The notes beneath the pieces were generated by a model. It had not been told where the DNA came from. It saw only the letters and a program-made list of their open reading frames with translations, and did not search any database. The translations under genes were made by a program, and so were the position numbers. 64,000 nt of DNA from Algoriphagus sp. NG3 (GTDB lineage: Bacteria; Bacteroidota; Bacteroidia; Cytophagales; Cyclobacteriaceae): assembly GCF_034119865.1 (NCBI RefSeq), contig NZ_CP139421.1, positions 1,488,001-1,552,000 on the forward strand, read 5' to 3'. Below are positions 17,670-26,782 of this stretch, piece by piece; position 1 is the stretch's first letter, and the number at the start of each line of letters is the position of its first letter.

Positions 17670-18875
17670 TTGAAAATTGGAATAATTGGCGGTGGTGCTG
17701 CAGGATTTTTTGCTGCTATTCATGCTGCAGGTACGGGCGCTGAAGTGATTCTTTTGGAAAAATCACCCAAGCTTTTGTCTAAAGTGAAAGTTTCCGGTGG
17801 CGGTCGTTGCAATGTGACGCATAAACCTATGGAAATCTCCAAACTGGTAAAGCATTACCCACGGGGTGAGAAGTTTGTGAAGCGGGTTTTTTCCAAATTC
17901 AAATCAGAAGACACAATAAGCTGGTTTGAAAGCAGAGGTGTTGCATTGAAGTTAGAAGCCGACGGGAGGATGTTTCCGGTATCTGATTCTTCCCAATCTA
18001 TCATTGACGCACTTTTGGACGAAGCTCAAAAACTCAAGGTCTCCATCAGGAAATCCTGTGGGGTAAAAAAGATTATGCCAGAGGAAGGAAAATATATACT
18101 GGACACAGATGAAGGGCCGATTCAGGTAGATAGGTTGATTATAGCTACAGGTGGTCATCCAAAAATAGCAGGTTATGATTTTCTTAAAAATCTAAACCAC
18201 AATATTTTAGACCCTATACCTTCCCTTTTTACTTTTAATACACCGAAGGAGTCACTTCGTGAGCTGATGGGGCTATCTGTAGTTGATGGACTCGTGAAAA
18301 TCGAAGGGACTAAGTTAAATTATCGGGGGCCTATACTGGTGACCCATTGGGGAGTGAGTGGACCTGCTGTCTTAAAACTGTCAGCATTCGGGGCACAGTG
18401 GCTCAAAGAACAAAATTACCAAGCTACAGCTCTCATCAATTGGAATGCAGCTTTGGGAGAAGAGGAATTTGGCTCACACATCAGAAGTTATATACAGGGG
18501 CATCCTAATCGAAAAGTAGAAAGCAATCCACTATTTGATATTCCTTCCAGGCTTTGGGAGCACTTCAGTACCCGCGCCTCAATCGAGAAGGGACAGTTAT
18601 ATGGCACACTATCAAAAAAGCAAATTAATAAGTTGGTACAGAATCTTTTTTGCTATAATTTAAAAGTTGAAGGAAAAACCACCTTTAAAGAAGAGTTTGT
18701 CACTGCCGGCGGAATCTCTTTGAACGAGGTGAATCCGGAAACTATGGAAAGTAAATATCACCCTAACCTTTACTTTGCCGGAGAAGTCCTGAACATCGAT
18801 GGGATCACCGGAGGATTTAATTTTCAGGCTGCTTGGTCCACAGGATTTCTTGCTGGCATAGCCTCATCCCGCTAA
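17670..18875 (+). CDS. FAD-dependent oxidoreductase of the HI0933/BaiN (YhiN) family
   Basis: 401 residues starting at a TTG codon; no ATG is available before the dinucleotide-binding motif GIIGGGAAGFFAAIHA at 3-18. Other family features are KVKVSGGGRCNVTHK (about 43-57), LIIATGGHP (about 158) and the C-terminal FAD loop GEVLNIDGITGGFNFQAAW (about 372-390). The family is a group of flavoproteins with poorly known substrates. The next gene begins 5 bp downstream and is likely co-transcribed. Confidence 0.92.
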   Translation: MKIGIIGGGAAGFFAAIHAAGTGAEVILLEKSPKLLSKVKVSGGGRCNVTHKPMEISKLVKHYPRGEKFVKRVFSKFKSEDTISWFESRGVALKLEADGRMFPVSDSSQSIIDALLDEAQKLKVSIRKSCGVKKIMPEEGKYILDTDEGPIQVDRLIIATGGHPKIAGYDFLKNLNHNILDPIPSLFTFNTPKESLRELMGLSVVDGLVKIEGTKLNYRGPILVTHWGVSGPAVLKLSAFGAQWLKEQNYQATALINWNAALGEEEFGSHIRSYIQGHPNRKVESNPLFDIPSRLWEHFSTRASIEKGQLYGTLSKKQINKLVQNLFCYNLKVEGKTTFKEEFVTAGGISLNEVNPETMESKYHPNLYFAGEVLNIDGITGGFNFQAAWSTGFLAGIASSR

Positions 18876-18879
18876 TATT

Positions 18880-19230
18880 ATGGAACAACTTTATCCTGAA
18901 CTGGATCTACTGATTATCAATATGTCTGAAGGTGATGAGTCCTTTCAGAAAGAATTGACACAGGCAATATATTTAGGGCTATTGGAGCTGAAGGATATAT
19001 ATACCGAAGGTTCCATGGAAAGGGATGATGAAAAGATACAGCAAATACGACATAAATTGAAGCCTACCCTCAGCATCTTTGAATTGACACATATTATAGA
19101 TGAATTGCAGGTAGGAAAAGAAATCATCGAAAGCAGAGGCTTTGACAATGATTTGTTTCAATCCCATTTTCAAAATCTGCAGCTAAAACTAGATGCGGCC
19201 ATACAGCGCGTTTACAAACTTACACTATAA
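18880..19230 (+). CDS. HPt-like (histidine phosphotransfer) domain protein
   Basis: 116 residues, all helical, no membrane segment. The stretch IRHKLKPTLSIFEL (His58) resembles the HPt phospho-acceptor motif HxLKGxxxxxG, with Pro in place of the first Gly. Length and helix layout fit a single HPt domain. If active it would relay phosphate between a hybrid kinase and a response regulator, neither of which is in the window. It is 5 bp after the flavoprotein gene and followed by a terminator. Confidence 0.65.
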   Translation: MEQLYPELDLLIINMSEGDESFQKELTQAIYLGLLELKDIYTEGSMERDDEKIQQIRHKLKPTLSIFELTHIIDELQVGKEIIESRGFDNDLFQSHFQNLQLKLDAAIQRVYKLTL

Positions 19231-19231
19231 C

Positions 19232-19267
19232 AAAAAAAGGAGCTGACACCCGCCGCTCCACTTTTTA
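19232..19267 (+). terminator. Intrinsic terminator after the HPt-like gene
   Basis: GGAGC and GCTCC pair around an 11-nt loop, with an A-run before and CTTTTT after. It ends the flavoprotein-HPt transcript. Confidence 0.7.
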
Positions 19268-19384
19268 AAATGATTACCCTATGAAGATTTTTCTGTTGCA
19301 AAAGTAGGTGATCCAGGTAGAATGGATTTTAAGAGAAGATGAATTTCATGTGATTATATTTGTTTTTCAGTGGTCACATGCCCG

Positions 19385-19400
19385 CCTGTCGTCGGACAGG
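19385..19400. repeat. Short palindrome CCTGTC/GACAGG
   Basis: A 6-bp arm hairpin with loop GTCG about 65 bp before the hydrolase gene. It resembles the GC-rich mini-palindromes seen elsewhere in the window. The rest of 19268-19428 shows nothing else. Confidence 0.35.
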
Positions 19401-19428
19401 AAGCCCTTGCTTTGTCCGGTGGCCAGAC

Positions 19429-19456
19429 TTGATTTCAGGTAAAGTTTATATTTTTG
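19429..19456 (+). promoter_or_regulatory. Promoter of the alpha/beta hydrolase gene
   Basis: TTG at 19429-19431, a 17-bp spacer and a perfect -7 element TATTTTTG at 19449-19456. The start codon is at 19464, so the transcript would begin at or within a base or two of the ATG, giving a leaderless mRNA. Confidence 0.55.
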
Positions 19457-19463
19457 CTTTTCC

Positions 19464-20429
19464 ATGGCAATCATCAACTCTACCTACACAGGTCCACCGG
19501 TATATCTATTCAATGGTCATCTGGAAACAGTCATCCCAAGTCTGTTCAGGAAAATTACAGATGTAGTATATGAAAGGGAGAAAATCCCCACCCCTGACGG
19601 AGATTTTTTGAACCTAGATTGGTCTTTGGTCGGCAGTTCCAAACTGCTAATTGTTTCCCATGGCTTAGAGGGTGACTCTGAAAGACACTACGCCAAGGCA
19701 TTGGTTAAACTTTTCAATTCCAGTGGTGTAGATGTGCTGGTGTGGAATAACCGTTCATGTGGTGGGGAGATTAATCTTACCCCGGTTTTGTACCATCATG
19801 GAGCCAGCTACGATCTGGATAGTACTGTTTCGCATGTGCTACAAACGCGGGACTATGAGGAAATATCCCTAACAGGAATAAGTATGGGAGGTGCCCAGAC
19901 GCTTAAATATCTTGGAGAGAAGGGGAATGATTTGCCCGCTGTTATCAAACGTGCCGCAGTATATTCCACTCCATGCAATCTGCTAGCCAGTGCCAATACA
20001 TTGAAATATAGAAGTAATGCATTCTATAAAAACAGGTTTTTGGGAAAACTCAAAGCTAAGATCCGTGCCAAAGCGTTACAATTTCCAGACCTCATAGACC
20101 TGGACTTATTGGAAAGAATACGTGATTTTGATTCTTTTGATACCTATTTCACAGCTAGGTTACATGGATTTAAGGATGCAAGAGATTTCTATACTTCTGT
20201 AAGTGCCGATAAATGGATGCCTGCCATAGAGATACCTACTTTGGTGATCAATGCGGTCAATGATCCATTGCTAGGGCCAGAATGTTATCCGGTAGCAATG
20301 GCGGAAAAGAGGGCAGTACTTACATTGGAAATGCCAAAAAGAGGTGGGCATACCGGGTTTGTCGTTAGTGGCAATGAGTTTACCTGGGCAGAACACAGAG
20401 TCCGGGAATTCCTCTTAAATGGGGGCTAG
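19464..20429 (+). CDS. Alpha/beta hydrolase, YheT/COG0429 type
   Basis: 321 residues. Nucleophile elbow GISMGG at 138-143 (Ser140), preceded by LIVSHGLEGDSERHYAKAL (about 62-80) and VLVWNNRSCGGEINL, which are characteristic of the YheT/EMB8 family. The later NAVNDPLLG and KRGGHTGFV supply the likely Asp and His of the triad. An esterase or lipase activity is expected, substrate unknown. The start is fixed by the promoter placed just before the ATG. Confidence 0.9.
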   Translation: MAIINSTYTGPPVYLFNGHLETVIPSLFRKITDVVYEREKIPTPDGDFLNLDWSLVGSSKLLIVSHGLEGDSERHYAKALVKLFNSSGVDVLVWNNRSCGGEINLTPVLYHHGASYDLDSTVSHVLQTRDYEEISLTGISMGGAQTLKYLGEKGNDLPAVIKRAAVYSTPCNLLASANTLKYRSNAFYKNRFLGKLKAKIRAKALQFPDLIDLDLLERIRDFDSFDTYFTARLHGFKDARDFYTSVSADKWMPAIEIPTLVINAVNDPLLGPECYPVAMAEKRAVLTLEMPKRGGHTGFVVSGNEFTWAEHRVREFLLNGG

Positions 20430-20478
20430 ACCCTGAGGGATTTATTATATTGTAAGCTTATTCAACAAAAGAAGCGTT

Positions 20479-21996
20479 ATGAGAAAAGTATTTTTCGGCA
20501 GCCTGCTGTTGCTATCATTAGTGACATTTTTTCTGATGTGGTATTTCCAGTTTGTACAGTTCAAGTTCGGATACTTTATACTGGGAATTATTGTTTTACT
20601 CTTTGCTTTGGGAATCTATGATGTCAATCAAAAATCCCATGCTATTCTGCGAAATTTTCCTGTCGTAGGGCATTTTCGTTATTTACTGGAGAAAATAAGC
20701 CCGGAAATCCAGCAGTATTTTATCGAGACCAACACAGATGGTACGCCGTTTAGTAGAAATATCAGGTCACTGGTTTACCGCAGATCAAAAAATGTCAATG
20801 ATAGCCATCCTTTTGGAACCCAGCGGGATATTAATGGAGAAGATTATATTGGACTTCGGCATTCTATCTATGCTGTACACACACATGATGAAGACCCTAG
20901 GGTAATCATAGGAAACGATTCCTGTAAACAGCCCTATTCATCATCCATTTTCAATATTTCCGCAATGAGTTTTGGATCGCTGAGCTCCAATGCGGTAAGG
21001 GCCTTGAACTTGGGGGCCAAGAAAGGTGGTTTCTCCCACAATACAGGAGAGGGAGGAATTTCCTCACATCACAGGATGGGAGCCGACTTGGTCTGGCAGA
21101 TTGGTACAGGTTATTTTGGGTGTAGGGATGATCACGGCAATTTCAGCGAGGAAAAGTTTGTGGAGAAGGCAAATTGGCCGGAAGTTAAAATGATAGAAAT
21201 CAAAATTTCCCAGGGTGCCAAACCGGGACATGGAGGGGTGCTTCCAGGTGTGAAAAATACAGCGGAAATCGCTGAAATCAGAGGAGTATTGCAGGGAACC
21301 ACCATTCTTTCTCCGCCAGCCCACAGTGCATTTACAAATGAAGGAGAACTTCTGGATTTTATCTCTAAACTCAGGGAGCTTTCCGGAGGAAAACCAATTG
21401 GTTTCAAATTGTGTGTGGGTAGGACGGAAGAGTTTATTTCCATCTGTAAGCAGATGGTAAGTAGAAATATATATCCTGATTTCATTACCGTGGATGGTGC
21501 AGAAGGAGGAACCGGTGCCGCCCCATTGGAATTCTCAGACAGTGTAGGCTTGCCGCTGGAGCCTGCTCTTATTTTTGTGAGGATGACCCTGGAGAAGTTC
21601 CAGATCCGGGATCAGATCAAGGTAATAGCTTCCGGCAAGGCAATCAGTGCTTTTGCAATCCTGAAAAACATTGCACTCGGAGCTGATATCTGCAATTCAG
21701 GAAGAGGATTCATGTTTAGTGTAGGTTGTATTCAGGCGCTTCGCTGCAATACCAATGAGTGTCCTACGGGAGTTGCTACTCAAAAAGCGAGTTTGGTAGG
21801 TGGTCTGGTAATCATCGATAAAGCTGAGCGGGTATATTATTTCCATAAAAATACAGTGCATGCGGTGCAGGAGCTTCTGGGAGCATGCGGGCATAAGCAC
21901 ACATCCGAATTAAGCGCAGCTGATCTGGTGAAAGGAGATGAAATGATCAAGCTAGCAAATAGGTACCTACCGGATTCTGTAAATACACAGGTGTAA
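20479..21996 (+). CDS. Membrane-anchored GltB-like FMN protein (glutamate synthase domain family)
   Basis: 505 residues. Two hydrophobic helices at the N-terminus (about 5-50) anchor it. The remainder is the FMN-binding barrel of ferredoxin-dependent glutamate synthase: FNISAMSFGSLSSNAVRALN, SQGAKPGHGGVLPG, TVDGAEGGTGAAPLEF and the Cys-rich CNTNECPTGVATQ that in GltB helps hold an iron-sulfur cluster. The glutaminase domain and the GXGXG domain of real glutamate synthase are absent. Family members are widespread but their substrate is unclear. Confidence 0.9.
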   Translation: MRKVFFGSLLLLSLVTFFLMWYFQFVQFKFGYFILGIIVLLFALGIYDVNQKSHAILRNFPVVGHFRYLLEKISPEIQQYFIETNTDGTPFSRNIRSLVYRRSKNVNDSHPFGTQRDINGEDYIGLRHSIYAVHTHDEDPRVIIGNDSCKQPYSSSIFNISAMSFGSLSSNAVRALNLGAKKGGFSHNTGEGGISSHHRMGADLVWQIGTGYFGCRDDHGNFSEEKFVEKANWPEVKMIEIKISQGAKPGHGGVLPGVKNTAEIAEIRGVLQGTTILSPPAHSAFTNEGELLDFISKLRELSGGKPIGFKLCVGRTEEFISICKQMVSRNIYPDFITVDGAEGGTGAAPLEFSDSVGLPLEPALIFVRMTLEKFQIRDQIKVIASGKAISAFAILKNIALGADICNSGRGFMFSVGCIQALRCNTNECPTGVATQKASLVGGLVIIDKAERVYYFHKNTVHAVQELLGACGHKHTSELSAADLVKGDEMIKLANRYLPDSVNTQV

Positions 21997-22047
21997 GTTT
22001 ACTTCGAGGTTTAAAAACCGTTACATGGTCTAAGTCTTTACTTACCT

Positions 22048-22134
22048 GGTCTAAGTCTCATGACTTAGACCTATTCCAATACAGTCTTCAGACTGTTTGT
22101 TTATTACTGTTTTTTAATGCAGTCTGAAGGCTGC
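22048..22134. repeat. Cluster of three short hairpins
   Basis: GGTCTAAGTC pairs with GACTTAGACC over a 4-nt loop (22048-22071), and the same 10-mer also occurs just upstream at 22027-22036. Next are ACAGTC/GACTGT (22081-22096) and GCAGTC/GGCTGC (22119-22134). The cluster follows the GltB-like gene by about 50 bp and may end its transcript; there is no clean T-run. Confidence 0.5.
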
Positions 22135-22202
22135 TGTTTCCTCTGCACAGTTCTACCTGCTGCAGTTCTTTTGAATTTCGCCATAGGTGGTGCTTACTAT
22201 TG

Positions 22203-22310
22203 CAAAGTCCCATTGGGACAGTTCATCTCATTGCCAGCCGTTTCAACGGCTGGAATTTTGATGATAATATGATATGGTAAAGTGCCATAGGCACGGGAGA
22301 TCGAATCTGC
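22203..22310. repeat. 108-bp extragenic element, copy 1 (three palindromes)
   Basis: The element contains three palindromes in a row: GTCCC-ATT-GGGAC, CCAGCCGTTTCAACGGCTGG and GTGCC-ATA-GGCAC, the last two separated by an AT-rich stretch with TGATGATAATATGATATGG. A second copy of exactly the same length is at 22634-22741 with six differences. In this copy all three stems are intact. No coding frame or transposase is associated. Confidence 0.75.
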
Positions 22311-22420
22311 TAGAGAAGGCAGGAAGATTAAATTTGGAAATCAGATTTTATGAAGATTGATAATCTATTGTCATTTTCTTTATTTTAAGGGTACTGATAT
22401 AGGACAAGTATCTTTTTCTT

Positions 22421-22446
22421 GTTCTTTTGGCTTAGCCCAAAAGAAC
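22421..22446. repeat. Hairpin with 10-bp arms in the gene-free island
   Basis: GTTCTTTTGG and CCAAAAGAAC flank CTTAGC. It is followed by a GC-rich tail (about 22447-22525) with no gene. The whole interval 21997-22779 (783 bp) has no convincing reading frame; it holds this hairpin, the hairpin cluster and the two 108-bp copies. Confidence 0.5.
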
Positions 22447-22633
22447 CAAAAGCCCAAGACGCCAGCAAAGCTTCTCCCCGCAGTCCAGCCGCCTGGCTCG
22501 CTGCTGCGTCGCACCTCCCCGCCTTAAGAAAAAAGCAATGTGCTAACTGATGGATTATCTTGGTTTGTAATCGTTACATTATTATCCATTCCGCTTCTTA
22601 TTTCAGATCCTTATAAAAAAGTGTTCGTTTTGT

Positions 22634-22741
22634 CAAAGTCCCATTGGGAAAGTCCATCTTATTGCCAGCCGTTTCAACAGCTGGAATTTTGATGATAATA
22701 TGATATGGTAAAGTGCCATAGGCATGGAAGATCGAATCTGC
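22634..22741. repeat. 108-bp extragenic element, copy 2 (stems partly decayed)
   Basis: Same length as copy 1 and about 94 percent identical by eye. Three of the six differences hit the right arm of each palindrome: GGGAC becomes GGGAA, AACGGCTGG becomes AACAGCTGG, and GGCAC becomes GGCAT. It runs straight into the mini-palindrome CTGCCT/AGGCAG at 22738-22754, which ends 26 bp before the lhgO stop codon. Confidence 0.75.
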
Positions 22742-22779
22742 CTGCAGAAGGCAGGTCAATAGACTTCCCCAAACCTGTT

Positions 22780-23982
22780 TCAATTAAACCTCTTCAGTGC
22801 CAATTCTGCCACAGTACCACCAATCGCCAGGGAACTCGTAGCTGCCGGAGAAGGGGCGTTAAGCACATGGATGGCATGGGGGGATTCTCTGATGGAGAAA
22901 TCATCCAAAAGCCCTCCGTCGCGGTCACAAGCCTGGGCTCGTACACCAGCCCCGCCTTCGACAAGATCAGATTGCTCTATCTCAGGGATCAATTCCTGAA
23001 GTGCCTTGGTAAAAGCCGCTTTGGAAAACGAGCGGTACATTTCCCCAAACCCTGTCTGCCAGTATTTGGCTGCGACTTTCTGAAATCCTGGCCATGCCAA
23101 GGATTCTGAAAGTTCTCTCATATTGATTTGGGACTTTTTATAACCTTCCCGACGGAAAGCCAATACGGCATTTGGGCCGGCTTCGACTCCGCCTTTCATC
23201 ATACGGGTGAAGTGGACGCCAAGAAAAGGGAAGTTGGGATCCGGAACAGGGTAGATCAGGTTCTTCACCAAAAATTCCCTGTCTTTTTTCAACTTGAAAT
23301 ATTCCCCTCTGAATGGAATGATTCTCACATCGATAGGGGTCTTTTCAGTCAGTTGAGCGATCTTGTCTGAGTATAGCCCAGCACAGTTGATCACTAGCTT
23401 GCTTTGGATTTGTTTCTTGGAAGTTTCAATATAAGTTAACCCATTTTGTTCTTTGATTTCCAAAACTTTATGATTTAGAAAAATTTCTCCACCATTTTGG
23501 ATTATTTTTCTTCCATAGGCCAAGGCGACTTTATAGTAATCCACTATCCCAGTCTGCGGAACATGCAGGGCAGCAACTCCAGCGCAATGTGGTTCAAATT
23601 CCTTTAGCTCATCTATACTTATGTATCTTGTCCCTTCCAATCCGTTTTGTATTCCTCTTTCATACAGATTGTTCAATAGTGGTTTTTGTGCCTCACGTGT
23701 CGCCACGACTACTTTACCGGTGATCTCAAAGGGAATTTTCTCTTCCTCGCAAAATTGTATGAGTTCATGATATCCGCCTATACAGTTGGTCGCTTTCAGT
23801 GAACCTGGCTTGTAATACAAACCAGAATGAATCACGCCGCTGTTATTGCCAGTCTGGTGCTTGGCGAGCTGATCTTCTTTTTCTAAAAGTCCAATTTTCA
23901 GATCTGGGCGTGCTTTTTGGATTTTTAGTGCTGTTGCCAACCCTACAATTCCCCCACCTATAATTGCTATATCGTATATCAT
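22780..23982 (-). CDS. lhgO: L-2-hydroxyglutarate oxidase (DAO-family flavoprotein)
   Basis: 400 residues from the ATG at 23982, where the protein begins MIYDIAIIGGGIVGLATAL, the FAD Rossmann motif right at the N-terminus. An in-frame extension to 24066 would add 28 residues that fit no family feature, so I prefer the shorter form. Family marks are LLEKEDQLAKHQTGNNSGVI (FAD and substrate region), HSGLYYKPGSLKA and the C-terminal GGAGVRAQACDRDG and SPAATSSLAIGGTVA. It oxidises L-2-hydroxyglutarate to 2-oxoglutarate, passing electrons to the respiratory chain. Confidence 0.9.
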   Translation of the reverse strand: MIYDIAIIGGGIVGLATALKIQKARPDLKIGLLEKEDQLAKHQTGNNSGVIHSGLYYKPGSLKATNCIGGYHELIQFCEEEKIPFEITGKVVVATREAQKPLLNNLYERGIQNGLEGTRYISIDELKEFEPHCAGVAALHVPQTGIVDYYKVALAYGRKIIQNGGEIFLNHKVLEIKEQNGLTYIETSKKQIQSKLVINCAGLYSDKIAQLTEKTPIDVRIIPFRGEYFKLKKDREFLVKNLIYPVPDPNFPFLGVHFTRMMKGGVEAGPNAVLAFRREGYKKSQINMRELSESLAWPGFQKVAAKYWQTGFGEMYRSFSKAAFTKALQELIPEIEQSDLVEGGAGVRAQACDRDGGLLDDFSIRESPHAIHVLNAPSPAATSSLAIGGTVAELALKRFN

Positions 23983-24264
23983 ATCCCCTGTTTTCGAAGC
24001 CAAATATAAGGAGTGATCCGCGTAAAAAGGAATGGATAACTTTTCAGTTTCTTTAGTAAAAATCAAACAAAGCCCTTAATAGGGTAGTAAGCATAGAGAT
24101 GATCTGGAAGATTTGGATTAACTAAAACGTGCTGATTTGTAATTCCATCTGTGGTCAACATCTTCGGGTAGTTAATCCTTTATAATTTTTAAGGCTTAGG
24201 TAGCAATTTGCATGAGGAATGAATTTATTTTGCAAGAATATCCTTTTAGTGCCACCACTATTAC

Positions 24265-26742
24265 ATGATCCGCAAGTACTTTTCCCTTTTCTTAGTTCTT
24301 ATTTGTACCCAGTCTTTTGCCCAATATGTGGTAAAGGGGAAAGTGACTGATTCGGCCACTGGGGATCCTATACCTTTTGCCTCAGTGCTTCTGAAAGGTA
24401 CCACCATAGGGATCTCAACGGATTTTGAGGGTAATTATACATTGGAAGCCAAATCGCTTACAGATAGTATTTCTGTTAATTACCTAGGCTATATCACCGG
24501 GTTAAAGGCGTTACGGCAGGTAGTCGAGCAAACGGTCAATTTCCAGCTCAAGCCTTCTGATTTTGAGATGGAGGCTTTCGAGTTTCAAGCAGGCGAAAAT
24601 CCAGCTTTTGAAGTAATCCGAAAGGCAGTTGACCGTAAAAAATACTTTGACAAGAGAGAATTAAGTGCTTATCAAACAAAGAACTATACAAAGATAGAAA
24701 TTGATATAGACCATGTTTCGGAAGAGTTTACCCAGCGGAAAACAGTCCAGAAAGTCACTGCGGTATTGGACTCGATCAAGCAGCTCACCAATGACGAAGG
24801 GGAGAAGATCTTGCCTGTTTTCTTTTCAGAGACACTTTCCCGATTTTACTTCAGGAACAATCCAGAACTGAGAAAGGAAGTAGTAGAGAAATCTAAGGTA
24901 ACCGGGGTAGGGATCACAGATGGATCCACCACTTCACAAATCACCGGATCAGCATTCCAAGAATATAATTTTTACAGAAACTGGCTGAGCATTGTAGGGA
25001 AGGAGTTTGTTTCGCCCATTGCCGATGGCTGGAAGCAGTTTTACGATTATGATTTGGTAGATTCGGTTTTGGTGGGCAAGGATTCCTGCTATTTGCTGAA
25101 AGTCTATCCGCTGAGGGCGCAGGATCTGGCTTTCTCAGGGAGCATATGGATCAACAAGGAAACCTATGCTCTGAAGCAGGTGGATCTGACCATTCCCAAA
25201 GAGGCCAACCTGAATTTTATAGAGCGGATCAAAATCCAGCAGGAACTTACTCCTACATCAGAAGGGCCATTGATCCCTTCCAAGACAAGAGTGCAGATCA
25301 AAATAGGACAGATTACGCCAAAGACCGCCGGGCTTTTGGCCAAATTCTATACTTCTGCGGATAGTGTTAAAGTCGGTGAACCACAACCCACCTCGTTTTT
25401 CAATCAATCGGTGACCTTACTACCCGATTATGATGAAGCTAGTGAGGAATTTTGGAGGGACAACAGGCAGGACATGCTGACCCAAGAAGAGATAGCTGTC
25501 CTGAGGATGGTGGATACGCTGAAAAGAATCCCCATTGTGCGCTTTTACTCCGAAGGGCTAAAGTTCTTTGGAACGGGCTATTTGCCGGTAGGAAAGGTGG
25601 ATATTGGACCTTGGCCTGCCTTTTTCAACTATAATGACATAGAAGGAGTGAGGCTGGGTATGGGCTTCCGCACCAACCTGAAATTCAGTAATAAATGGGC
25701 CCTTAAAGGCTATTTAGGTTATGGTTTTAGTGACGAAGAGTTAAAATATTCTGCTAAAGTCACACGCATGTTGGATAGAGAGCATTGGACATCCATTTCT
25801 CTCTCAACCCAGAAAGAAATTGATCAGGTAGGATTGGAGATTTCCAGCCTGCAGGGAAACAGCGTATTTCTGGCGGCAAGCAGGTTTGGCACGCTGCGAA
25901 GACCTTATTTCAGCCGGAAGCATCAGTTCAATTTCCAGCGGGAGTTTTTCAAGGGTTTTCTCTTGTACGCAGACCTTACTTTTATGAATTTTGAGCCGTT
26001 ATATGATTTTTATTACCTGGAAAAAGGCAGCAGGGAATACAAATCCCAGTTTGAGACAACCGAAGCCAAAGTAGGACTGCGCTACGGTCGGGATGAGACC
26101 ATATTGATCAATGACAATGAACGAAGCTCTCTGGGGCCTCTGCGTTGGCCGATATTCGAATTGAGCTACGCCAAAGGGATGGATTGGTTGGGAGGAGATA
26201 TAGCTTATTCCAAAGTGAACTTCTATGTGTACCAGCGGTTGAACGTGGGCATGTTTGGTGTTTCAAGGTATGAGTTCGATGCCGGAAAAGTATTTGGTGA
26301 GGTGCCTTATCCTGTGCTGAAAAACCACTTGGGAAATGAGACCTTTTTCTATACTTCTGCCGCTTTCAATACCATGAATTTCAACGAGTTTGCCTCGGAT
26401 CAGTATGCAAGTTTGCGCTATAGGCATTATTTCGAAGGTTTTTTGCTGAACAAAGTTCCTTTACTCAAAAAGCTGAAGTGGCGTGCCGTGGCCAATGCGA
26501 ATATACTGTATGGATCGGTAAGTGATAAGAACATAGCCAATGCCCCGACTTTGGATCCCGCTGGAAATCCCTTGCAGACGTTTGGAAGGCTTGATCCTAC
26601 CAAACCTTATGTGGAATTGGGTTATGGGATCGAGAATATTTTTAAATTCTTCAGAATAGACTTTTTCCACAGGATGACGTACCTGGATAATACTGAAGCT
26701 AAGCCATTTGCGGTAAAAATATCCGGACAGATTATTCTTTAG
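24265..26742 (+). CDS. DUF5686-type outer-membrane protein with carboxypeptidase-like regulatory domain
   Basis: 825 residues. Signal peptide (FSLFLVLICTQSFAQ) then a CarboxypepD_reg-like beta-sandwich at about 20-105 (VVKGKVTDSATGDPIPFASV, LLKGTTIGISTDFEGNYTL, a typical pattern). The remaining ~700 residues match the DUF5686 group, with alternating aromatic strands and a final beta-signature (MTYLDNTEAKPFAVKISGQIIL) suggesting a beta-barrel. Function unknown; paralogue-like N-terminal domains occur in the gene at 32266-33537 and in the TonB receptor at 52247-54712. Confidence 0.85.
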   Translation: MIRKYFSLFLVLICTQSFAQYVVKGKVTDSATGDPIPFASVLLKGTTIGISTDFEGNYTLEAKSLTDSISVNYLGYITGLKALRQVVEQTVNFQLKPSDFEMEAFEFQAGENPAFEVIRKAVDRKKYFDKRELSAYQTKNYTKIEIDIDHVSEEFTQRKTVQKVTAVLDSIKQLTNDEGEKILPVFFSETLSRFYFRNNPELRKEVVEKSKVTGVGITDGSTTSQITGSAFQEYNFYRNWLSIVGKEFVSPIADGWKQFYDYDLVDSVLVGKDSCYLLKVYPLRAQDLAFSGSIWINKETYALKQVDLTIPKEANLNFIERIKIQQELTPTSEGPLIPSKTRVQIKIGQITPKTAGLLAKFYTSADSVKVGEPQPTSFFNQSVTLLPDYDEASEEFWRDNRQDMLTQEEIAVLRMVDTLKRIPIVRFYSEGLKFFGTGYLPVGKVDIGPWPAFFNYNDIEGVRLGMGFRTNLKFSNKWALKGYLGYGFSDEELKYSAKVTRMLDREHWTSISLSTQKEIDQVGLEISSLQGNSVFLAASRFGTLRRPYFSRKHQFNFQREFFKGFLLYADLTFMNFEPLYDFYYLEKGSREYKSQFETTEAKVGLRYGRDETILINDNERSSLGPLRWPIFELSYAKGMDWLGGDIAYSKVNFYVYQRLNVGMFGVSRYEFDAGKVFGEVPYPVLKNHLGNETFFYTSAAFNTMNFNEFASDQYASLRYRHYFEGFLLNKVPLLKKLKWRAVANANILYGSVSDKNIANAPTLDPAGNPLQTFGRLDPTKPYVELGYGIENIFKFFRIDFFHRMTYLDNTEAKPFAVKISGQIIL

Positions 26743-26782
26743 TTAGTTGTTTTCACTATCTTGGGTAAATAGACAAAACTTC

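Noticed and set aside
23983..24066. 28-residue extension of LhgO
   Set aside because: The FAD motif should be at the N-terminus and the extension has no family similarity.
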